Made by a program: the position numbers and the translations under genes. A stretch of DNA of 64,000 bases from Haloferax namakaokahaiae (GTDB lineage Archaea; Halobacteriota; Halobacteria; Halobacteriales; Haloferacaceae), in assembly GCF_042663225.1 (NCBI RefSeq), contig NZ_JBHTAA010000005.1, positions 930,001 through 994,000 of the forward strand, read 5' to 3'. Below the pieces are notes generated by a model. It was not told where the DNA came from. It saw only the letters and a list, made by a program, of their open reading frames with translations, and did not search any database. Below are positions 57,818 to 64,000 of the stretch, in pieces (the stretch's first letter is position 1; each line of letters starts with the position of its first letter).

Positions 57818-58686
57818 CGTGACCACGTCCTGACGACGATGGTGATTCGGCCGACTGCGACGCTCTCGGCCGCGGCGCGCGGCGAGTCGAACCGGTCGCG
57901 CATGTCGGCTTCGAACTTCGATGCCAGTCGGGCCGAGAGGTCGGCGTTCGCCGCCTCGGTCTCACTGCGAGCGACTTCGGGTTCGACGGATGCGTTCAGC
58001 AACCGACCGGCGCGCTCGTAGCGCGTGCGCATCAGCGTCGTAACCGGTTCGTCGCCGTTGAGTGCGAGGCGGTCCTGTTCAGGTGGGAACAGTCCCGCGA
58101 TGGTTCGCTCGGCGACGACGCGTGCGACGGCGTCGAAGCCGTCGTCGCTGGCGTCGATTGCGTCTTCGCGTGCGGTTGGGAAACCACTCGGAACGCGTAG
58201 CGTCGCGCTGTGGACGGCGACGCTTTCGGGTGGCCGTTCGCCCAGCCCATCGACCGCACGAACCGGTGCGCCGGGGTACGGCGTCCACTGCACACCGACG
58301 TGGATGCCGCGGGCAGGGAGTTCGGCCGCGACTCGCTCGCCGACTGCGCGGCGGAGTCCGTCGCGGGCGTGCGTGAGTCGAACGCCGTCGATGGTGACCG
58401 CGCCGAGCGTCGCCCGAGCGAGGAGACCAGCGAGACTGCCGTGGGCGGTTCGGTCGAGTTCGCGGGCATCGACGCCGCCCGTGTCGAGGAGGGACGAATC
58501 GGCGGCCTGAACGCCCGGTTCGAGGTCGTAGTGGACCGTCGCCGTGCTCGTTGCGAGCGCGTCGGCGATACCGTCGGGGTCGAGCGAGTCGTCGCCCGTC
58601 GTCGGTTCGTCGGCGGTTGCGACGACGCCGATGCTCGCGCTCACGAGCAGGAGACAGAGCGCAACGTCGAACACGAGGTCGGTCAT
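57814..58686 (-). CDS. Pilus-cluster membrane protein (DUF7284-like)
   Basis: A 290-residue protein with a very short N-terminus and one hydrophobic segment (TDLVFDVALCLLLVSASIGV) followed by a hydrophilic ectodomain. This layout fits a pseudopilin- or minor-pilin-like subunit. A long loop (VGVQWTPYPGAPVRAVDGLG) and helical charged tail follow. It overlaps the next gene by four bases at its 3' end and the previous one at its 5' end (both ATGA), so it is part of a coupled chain. No enzyme motif was found. Confidence 0.72.
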   Translation of the reverse strand: MTDLVFDVALCLLLVSASIGVVATADEPTTGDDSLDPDGIADALATSTATVHYDLEPGVQAADSSLLDTGGVDARELDRTAHGSLAGLLARATLGAVTIDGVRLTHARDGLRRAVGERVAAELPARGIHVGVQWTPYPGAPVRAVDGLGERPPESVAVHSATLRVPSGFPTAREDAIDASDDGFDAVARVVAERTIAGLFPPEQDRLALNGDEPVTTLMRTRYERAGRLLNASVEPEVARSETEAANADLSARLASKFEADMRDRFDSPRAAAESVAVGRITIVVRTWSR

Positions 58687-59081
58687 TTCCACACCTCCAC
58701 GCGAAGCGTCCCGAAGCGAACGTCGCCGGGCGCGACACGAACGCTGACACGGGTCGTCGCGCGGTCGGCATCCGTGGGAACAGGATCAGTCGCGCCGATG
58801 ACACGGCGGTGGTCGCCAGCGGCGACGACGACGCGACACGAGTAGCCGTCGGGGCACGACGAGACGGATGCAGATTCGTCAGGAAGCGCGACGACGCCGG
58901 TATCGTCTTCGAGCGAGGATTCGACGGCCGAGAGCGTCGTCTCGCCGAGATTCCGCTCCGAAGTCGGGCGCGCGTCGTTCAGCACCGTCGCGTAGCCCGT
59001 AATCGCCGCGCACACGACGAAAAACGCCGTCAGCGCCGACAGCGGCGAGAGTTGTGCTCTACGCGACGACGACGAGTGCAT
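58683..59081 (-). CDS. Pilus-cluster membrane protein (DUF7285-like), pilin-like N-terminus
   Basis: A 132-residue protein: MHSSSSRRAQLSPLSALTAF is a basic stretch then a hydrophobic helix (FFVVCAAITGYATVLND) with the look of archaeal pilin or TadE/F-like sequences. The body has two cysteines (SCPDGYSC) that could form a disulphide. Its first codon lies inside the upstream gene: 23 bases overlap in a different frame with 59059-59529. It is likely a minor structural subunit of the apparatus. Confidence 0.7.
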   Translation of the reverse strand: MHSSSSRRAQLSPLSALTAFFVVCAAITGYATVLNDARPTSERNLGETTLSAVESSLEDDTGVVALPDESASVSSCPDGYSCRVVVAAGDHRRVIGATDPVPTDADRATTRVSVRVAPGDVRFGTLRVEVWK

Positions 59082-59529
59082 CGACTCCCTCCCACGATAT
59101 TCGGCGAACGACGAGCGATTCTTCGGCGGCGTGCCACGACGCATTGGTCGTGCGCGCGTCGGCGAGCGCGGATTCGAACGCCGCTGGCGTATCGAAGACC
59201 GACTCGGGCGACGAACCCCGTGCGACGGCGGCGAGCGGCGTCCCGGGCGTCGCGGGCGTGACCGGGCCGAACGCGAACGTCGCGTGTGACGTGCCGCCGT
59301 CGTTTCGAAGCGCGATTCGGTGCGTGCCGAGGCGAACGGACTCGGCGTCGAGGTGGACAGTCGCAGACGCGTCGTACTCGGCGACCGCGACGCGGTCGAT
59401 GGCGTCGGCGACAGCCGGAGCGTCGGGTGCGGGCGGCGACGAAAGCCCACCGACGACGCCGAGTAAGACGACCCCGCCGAGCGCGAGGGCCGTCCAGAGA
59501 GACAGCGACTCGATTGGTGCATCGAACAT
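59059..59529 (-). CDS. Pilus-cluster membrane protein (DUF7283-like)
   Basis: A 156-residue protein with a single hydrophobic segment near the start (LSLWTALALGGVVLLGVVGG) and a hydrophilic remainder containing two short strand-rich stretches (RLGTHRIALRNDGGTSHATF). It overlaps the next gene by 23 bases. It comes 38 bases after the TadC-like gene. It may be a minor pilin or assembly factor. It is not recognised by any catalytic motif. Confidence 0.7.
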   Translation of the reverse strand: MFDAPIESLSLWTALALGGVVLLGVVGGLSSPPAPDAPAVADAIDRVAVAEYDASATVHLDAESVRLGTHRIALRNDGGTSHATFAFGPVTPATPGTPLAAVARGSSPESVFDTPAAFESALADARTTNASWHAAEESLVVRRISWEGVDALVVVA

Positions 59530-59567
59530 AGCCCGGGGTGGTCCCGTCTCAGTATATAAACCTCAGC

Positions 59568-61286
59568 TCAGAGAATCGTCCCCGCGGCGACGAACGCGGC
59601 GAGGAAGATTGTCGTCGCCGAGACGAGCGCCTTCCCGACGTTGTGTGCGACCAGCGAGCGGTCGAGTCCGTGTGCGACGCCGACCGAGAGCGTCGTGAGG
59701 ATGACCGCCGAGAGGAGCACGTAGCTCCCCACGACGAGACCGAGGTCTGCCGTCGCCAGCGGTTCGACGACGCCGGCCGAATCGAGCGAGCGCGCCGGAC
59801 CCATGCCGTCTGCGAGCGCGACGGTCGCACCCGCGACGAGCGGGCCGAATATCGACCCCGTGTTCGACAGCGTCTCGGTGATACTGGCGAGTTCGCGGCG
59901 CGCGTCGAGGTCGAGTCGGTTGAGTGCCGCGAGCTGGTCGGCCATTGCGACGATGGCGTGTCCGGCGGGACGGCCTTCACTCGCCGCGAGACCGAGCAAG
60001 GTCGCCACGCTCGCAACTCGCTGGCTCGGGAGTTCGTTAAGGACGCCGTACTCCCCGGAGAACGACTCGACGACGCCGACGCGGAGGCGGTTCTGCACGC
60101 CGACGGCGGCTTCGAACAACTCGCCGGTCGCACCGGGAACCGACGTTGCGGCACGCACGAGGGCGGATTCGACCGCCTCACCGTCGTTGATGGCGCGGCC
60201 CACGAGGTAGAGCACGTCGGACAGTCCGTCTTCGACACCCCGAACTCGGTCGCGGAGTTCGACCACGGGACGGGTGACGACGAACATGCCCGACCCGACG
60301 CCGAGACCGAGGGCGGCCAACGGCGCGGCCCACGAGGCGACGAACAGGTCGGTGCCGACGAACCCGGCCGCGGCAGCCGCGATGGAAGCGACGAGCGCGT
60401 GGAGTCGGTGGTCGGCAACCGCCGGATGCGAGGTATCGACCGCGACAGGTGCGAACGCGACCGGCCGACGCGCGAGCACCCACCCGATGGCGGCCACGAG
60501 CGCGACGGGAAGCACGACATCGTACAGGAGCGCGACGTGGACGACCGAAAGCTGGATGCCGGCGATACGGGCCGCGGGGAGCGCGCCGACGAGCGCGAGC
60601 GGGAGGAGGACGCCGAAGGCGTAGACGGCGGTCACCGGTCCGCGGACCTCGCTCGTGAACGACGCGAGTTGGTCGCGCGTGCCTTCGCGGACGATTTCGT
60701 GCGCTCTGTCGAGTGCGCGGTCACGTTCTCCTGCGGGTGCGTCAGCGGCCGTCTCGACGAGTGCCGCTGCGCGGTCGAGCGCGGGGAACCACGAGCGCCA
60801 CGCGGCGGCGAAGTCACCGAGTCCCGTCCGTGGCGACCCGCGAGCGTGTTCGACGTGCGTCGCCAGCGACGACGAAAGTGGCCCGTCACCAGAGCGTGCG
60901 GCAAAGAGGGTCGCGCGCTCGACGGAGGGTTCGACTCGCATCCGGAGGACGAGGCGGCCGACGAGCGCGGGCGCGCTTCCGAGTGCCTGCGTCCGCTCCA
61001 GCGCGGCGAGCCAAACCGGGAGCACGTGGACTGCGTGGGCCGTCACGAGCATCGCTGCGAGTGCGGCGACGAACGCACTCAGCGGTGGGACGACGAACGC
61101 CGAACAGAGACCGACGAGCACGCCACCCACGAGTGCCGCGCCGTAGCCAGCCTGCACGACCGTCTCGGCATCGACGTTCGCATCCAGAAACGACAGCGAC
61201 CGCTGGAGTTCGTCGCTCGGGTCGGCACTGACCGGGGCGAGACGCGCGACAGCGGGAAGCACCGATTCGAACGCGAGCGTCGTCAT
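59568..61286 (-). CDS. pilC: Type II/IV secretion system platform protein (TadC/PilC-like)
   Basis: A 572-residue membrane protein. It has multiple helices in two halves, with SLATHVEHARGSPRTGLGDF and LSDVLYLVGRAINDGEAVES as cytoplasmic motifs of the T2SSF domain. The protein is the inner-membrane platform that pairs with the ATPase, whose gene ends four bases into its start (ATGA). In the archaeal type IV pilus family this is PilC. Other helices are FVVPPLSAFVAALAAMLVTA and VGSYVLLSAVILTTLSVGV. Confidence 0.87.
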   Translation of the reverse strand: MTTLAFESVLPAVARLAPVSADPSDELQRSLSFLDANVDAETVVQAGYGAALVGGVLVGLCSAFVVPPLSAFVAALAAMLVTAHAVHVLPVWLAALERTQALGSAPALVGRLVLRMRVEPSVERATLFAARSGDGPLSSSLATHVEHARGSPRTGLGDFAAAWRSWFPALDRAAALVETAADAPAGERDRALDRAHEIVREGTRDQLASFTSEVRGPVTAVYAFGVLLPLALVGALPAARIAGIQLSVVHVALLYDVVLPVALVAAIGWVLARRPVAFAPVAVDTSHPAVADHRLHALVASIAAAAAGFVGTDLFVASWAAPLAALGLGVGSGMFVVTRPVVELRDRVRGVEDGLSDVLYLVGRAINDGEAVESALVRAATSVPGATGELFEAAVGVQNRLRVGVVESFSGEYGVLNELPSQRVASVATLLGLAASEGRPAGHAIVAMADQLAALNRLDLDARRELASITETLSNTGSIFGPLVAGATVALADGMGPARSLDSAGVVEPLATADLGLVVGSYVLLSAVILTTLSVGVAHGLDRSLVAHNVGKALVSATTIFLAAFVAAGTIL

Positions 61287-63229
61287 TGTGACGCACCTCC
61301 GGCATTCGCGGCCAAATCAGCGGGCTTCGTCTGTCCCGTCTCGGCGAGCATCGAGAGGCGGGCCTCTCGCTGGTCGAGTGCGGCGAGAACGTCGCGGTAG
61401 GACTCATCGGGTGCCGAGATGGACTCTACGACGTGGCTGTCACCGCGGGCGAGCGCACCCGTCGGGACGACCCGCTCGCCGTCGTGGGCGAACAGCGTCT
61501 CGAAGGTGGCGTCGTCGCCGGTCGAACGGACTTCCTCGATGGTGGCGACGCGGTGACTCCCGGCGTGTTCGCAGGTGACCACGAGGTCCGTCGTTGCGAA
61601 CGACGAGGGCGAGACGCCGAGGTCGGAGACGACGCGCTCTCGGACCGCAGCAGCGCCGTCGCCGTGAATCGTCCCGAGCGCCGCGCTCGAATTCGACCCG
61701 ACGCGCATCGCTTCGAACAGGACCGCTGCTTCGTCGCCGCGGACTTCGCCGACGACGAGCGCGCCGTCACCGAGTCGAAGCGCCGTGTGAAGCGCGTCCT
61801 GCGGCGTCGGCGCGGGACCGTCGGCGGGGTCGGTTTGCAACGCCTGCACGTCACGACCCGCATCTTGCAACGTCCCGGCCGGGAGTTCGGGCGCATCCTC
61901 GATGAGCACCGTCCGAACGTCCGCGGGGAGGTCCCACAGCAGCGACCCGAGGAACGTCGTCTTGCCGGCACCGCGAGCACCGGCGACGAGGACGGACGCG
62001 CCGCGTTCGACGGCGAGCGAGCAAAGGGCCGCAGACTCGGCGGTGAGCGTCCCGTTGGCGACGAGCGACGGGAGCGTCAGCGGCGTCTCGTCGTGGCGTC
62101 GAAACGCGAAGCCGAGTCCTTCGCTCGCGGGGGCGGTCACGCCCGCGACGCGGACGCGACCCGAGCCGACGTCGATGACGGCGTCGAGCGTCGGGTCGGC
62201 ACGCGAGAAGGGCGACCCGCTCTCGCGGCGCAGACGCGAGGCGAGCGATTCTGCCCCGCCGGGCGCGAGACGGACGTTCGTCCGCATCGTCGTCCCGCTC
62301 ACGACGACGCGAATCGGCGTCTCACAGACCGGATGCGAGAGGTACACGTCTGAGACCGACGGGTCGGCGAAGAAGTCGTCGAGGATGCCGTAGCCGCGGA
62401 CGTGTTTGGTGAGAATCGACGTGAGCATCGACACCGGGGCGTCTTCGTCGGCGACGTGGCGAACCGCCCGACCGGGTGCGCGCTCGCCGCCGGAGACGAC
62501 ACCGCGTGCGAGTGCGTCGTGGGCCTCGTCGAGCGTGCGGGCCGCGGCGGGGTCGAGATTCGACTCCGGCGGGTCGAGGTGGTACAGCGGTCCCTCGGCC
62601 GTGTCGTACTGCCGAACGACCGACCCCGTCTCCAACGTCTCGCGGCTCACGAGGCTGGCGTCCCTCGGTGGGTGTCTGTCGGCTCGAAAGCGCGCAACCT
62701 CAGGGCCGACGTGTGCGCGGAGCGCCGTCGCGTCGTCGGGTGCCCGCGATGCGCCCTCGGCGAGTCCGGTCTCGACGGCGGCGCGGCGAATCGCTCCCGC
62801 TCGTCCGAGTGCTTCGTGTGCGGCCGCGAGCGGGTCGTGACGAGCGCGTGAGGCGAGTCGTTCGTCGCGGTGGCCGACGCGCTCGGCGAAGCGCCCCGCC
62901 GCGACGAGCAGCGCGCAGGCGTCGCCGTCGTATCGGTGTTCCAGCCCCGCGGTTCGAACGACCACCGACTCCACGTCGGTCGATTCGAGCGCCGAAATCA
63001 CGGACGCGCGACAGGCGGGTTCGGTTGCGAGCGCGCCAGCGCCCGGACAGGACGAGGCATCGACGACGAGCGAGCGACGCGAACTGTCCGGGTTCGCCGT
63101 CGGCGAGGAAACCGACGTCGAACACGTACAGTCGTCGTCGGTATCCGAGCCGACGCCCAGTGCAGTGACGACGCCGTCGCGGATGCGACCGACGTCGAAC
63201 AGTGACGAGGGGTCGAGGGTGTGAGTCAT
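61283..63229 (-). CDS. pilB: Type II/IV secretion system ATPase (PilB/TadA-like)
   Basis: A 648-residue hexameric ATPase that powers assembly. The N-terminal ~250 residues are variable with cysteines near the start (DCTCSTS). Then VYLSHPVCETPIRVVVSGTT, FAFRRHDETPLTLPSLV and Walker A GARGAGKTT at residues 417-425; Walker B ALVVGEVRGDEAA follows, with a His box GTIHGDGAA. The start ATG 63229 is followed by MTHTLDPSSLFDVG. Its stop overlaps the pilC start by four bases. H. volcanii has several PilB-PilC pairs, and which one this is cannot be told by eye. Confidence 0.9.
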   Translation of the reverse strand: MTHTLDPSSLFDVGRIRDGVVTALGVGSDTDDDCTCSTSVSSPTANPDSSRRSLVVDASSCPGAGALATEPACRASVISALESTDVESVVVRTAGLEHRYDGDACALLVAAGRFAERVGHRDERLASRARHDPLAAAHEALGRAGAIRRAAVETGLAEGASRAPDDATALRAHVGPEVARFRADRHPPRDASLVSRETLETGSVVRQYDTAEGPLYHLDPPESNLDPAAARTLDEAHDALARGVVSGGERAPGRAVRHVADEDAPVSMLTSILTKHVRGYGILDDFFADPSVSDVYLSHPVCETPIRVVVSGTTMRTNVRLAPGGAESLASRLRRESGSPFSRADPTLDAVIDVGSGRVRVAGVTAPASEGLGFAFRRHDETPLTLPSLVANGTLTAESAALCSLAVERGASVLVAGARGAGKTTFLGSLLWDLPADVRTVLIEDAPELPAGTLQDAGRDVQALQTDPADGPAPTPQDALHTALRLGDGALVVGEVRGDEAAVLFEAMRVGSNSSAALGTIHGDGAAAVRERVVSDLGVSPSSFATTDLVVTCEHAGSHRVATIEEVRSTGDDATFETLFAHDGERVVPTGALARGDSHVVESISAPDESYRDVLAALDQREARLSMLAETGQTKPADLAANAGGASQ

Positions 63230-63261
63230 ACGCCGGGGTGGTCCCGTTCGGGTATTTGAAC

Positions 63262-63702
63262 CTACGCCGTGTCGATGACGACGACCGGCGCGGTCGAATC
63301 GCCCCTCAACGTGAGTGTGAGTCTCTGTTCCCCCGGTTCGAGTTCGAGAACTCCATCGACGGGTCGTATCCGCGGCACGTCCACTCGGCGCGCCGTCGTC
63401 GTCCCGGTTGCCGTGTGGGCGACGAGTTCGAGGTGCGTCCCGCCGCGTATCGTGAGCGACGAGACTTCTATCCGCTTCCACGACTCGCGCGGCACCGAGA
63501 TAGTGACGCGACGGGTCGGCCCTGCGAGTCCGGCGGGTGCCGGGTCTTCGTCCGCGACGAGTTCGCTCGCCGCGCTGGCAATCTCGTCGGCGGTGGTCTC
63601 GACGTGCGTCGCCGTCGAATCGGCGCGTGCGGCGTCGGCCGCCGGAAACACCACGCCCGCGACTGCGACGACGAGGAGACACGAGAGGACGACGCGAATC
63701 AC
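63262..63702 (-). CDS. Exported pilus-cluster protein (DUF7311-like)
   Basis: A 146-residue protein with a signal peptide (IRVVLSCLLVVAVAGVVFPA, then ADAARA) and a soluble domain with beta-rich segments (GPTRRVTISVPRESWKRIEV, PVDGVLELEPGEQRLTLTLR). It overlaps the neighbouring upstream gene by four bases (ATGA) and is 33 bases before pilB. It is part of the pilus-type cluster and may be a periplasmic-space or surface assembly factor. No catalytic motif is visible. Confidence 0.72.
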   Translation of the reverse strand: MIRVVLSCLLVVAVAGVVFPAADAARADSTATHVETTADEIASAASELVADEDPAPAGLAGPTRRVTISVPRESWKRIEVSSLTIRGGTHLELVAHTATGTTTARRVDVPRIRPVDGVLELEPGEQRLTLTLRGDSTAPVVVIDTA

Positions 63703-64000
63703 AGGACGTCTCGGAGTCGCTCGGCCAAGCCAGCACCGTCCTCCCGATTCGGTTCAGCGCCAACGTCGGGGTGAACTGGCGCGTCGGCGTCGGTGCGAGC
63801 ATCGACAGCCTCCGAAATCGCGTCGTCGCCCACAGCGTGCGTAGGTCCGTCGATTGAGTGCGCGGACTCGTCGATGAGGGCGCCCTCCAGCGATTCGGCT
63901 TTGGCGAGTGCGGCGTTCGCTCGGCGCTCTACGTCCTCGTTGACGGCGCGGACGCCGCCGAGATACCCGCGCATCGCCTGCGTCGCGGCATCGACTTCGT
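63699..64000 (-). CDS. Coiled-coil protein (DUF7310-like), 5' end outside window
   Basis: The frame is open to the right edge, so about the last 100 residues are present (the first full codon begins at 63998). EVDAATQAMRGYLGGVRAVN is typical of the DUF7310 coiled-coil proteins I remember from haloarchaeal pilus clusters; ERRANAALAKAESLEGALID continues the coil, and a Pro/Asp-rich tail follows. It precedes the signal-peptide protein by a four-base overlap. The ATG at 63974 is probably internal. It is cytoplasmic by composition. Confidence 0.6.
   Translation of the reverse strand, partial: EVDAATQAMRGYLGGVRAVNEDVERRANAALAKAESLEGALIDESAHSIDGPTHAVGDDAISEAVDARTDADAPVHPDVGAEPNREDGAGLAERLRDVL

Noticed and set aside
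1..64000. CRISPR arrays, insertion sequences, integrase or tRNA-associated islands
   Set aside because: No regularly spaced direct repeats, no transposase-like proteins and no tRNA genes were seen. Base composition is even, apart from the mildly AT-rich gap near 19.4 kb.

Overview
The window is a gene-dense, GC-rich haloarchaeal chromosome segment, most likely from Haloferax or a close relative. The proteins are very acidic (runs of D and E). Most intergenic gaps are under 200 bases, and many genes lie about 25-30 bases downstream of a TATA-like element, as expected for leaderless transcripts. The gene set is archaeal: TFB, thermosome, LonB, NadM, archaeal dehydroquinate synthase, the ADH synthase of the archaeal shikimate route, and an AglD-type glycosyltransferase. 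The order metG, pyk, aglD, orphan CTAG methylase, trpCBA, lonB, nadM, thermosome subunit and a 56-residue zinc-finger protein matches the Haloferax volcanii HVO_08xx to HVO_07xx region as I remember it. No rRNA, tRNA, CRISPR array, insertion sequence or replication origin was seen.

Layout. 1-4.8 kb: the 3' end of metG, two paralogous small membrane proteins, a lone cytochrome b C-terminal subunit, pyruvate kinase. 4.8-10.5 kb: a surface glycoprotein-like protein, a membrane protein with an Mrr-like cytoplasmic domain, an NfeD/SPFH pair and a double winged-helix regulator. 10.7-20.4 kb: AglD, an NTP-housecleaning enzyme, a cobalamin-binding fold protein, TFB, the CTAG methylase, two dehydroquinate-level shikimate enzymes and a Nudix protein. 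20.5-26.3 kb: an ABC permease divergent from a flavoprotein behind two DtxR-type palindromes, then trpCBA plus ADH synthase behind two TGTACA boxes. 26.4-35.4 kb: an alkyltransferase-like protein without its cysteine, a CPBP protease, LonB, NadM, SAM hydrolase, a TRIC-type channel, an APC permease and a thermosome subunit. 35.5-54.7 kb: regulators, glycosyltransferases, methyltransferases, zinc-ribbon microproteins, radical SAM, Hsp20, oxidoreductases, GpgS-type enzyme, MFS transporter, DHH phosphoesterase and an epimerase. 54.8-64 kb: a minus-strand, translationally coupled type IV pilus-like cluster (ATPase, TadC-like membrane protein, at least five small or large membrane-anchored proteins), cut by the window end.

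How the genes fit together. Three aromatic amino acid blocks (dehydroquinase; dehydroquinate synthase II; trpCBA with ADH synthase) make this a hub for the archaeal shikimate-to-tryptophan route. The trp promoter carries paired TGTACA motifs identical to the TRP box known from Methanothermobacter TrpY, which is the most testable regulatory observation here. LonB, the CPBP protease, the thermosome subunit, Hsp20 and the SPFH/NfeD pair form a scattered protein and membrane quality-control set.

The best candidate for an incompletely described system is the pilus-like cluster at the right end. It has its own ATPase and platform protein but no canonical archaeal pilin, and instead a chain of overlapping genes with pseudopilin-like N-termini, one of them about 1012 residues long.
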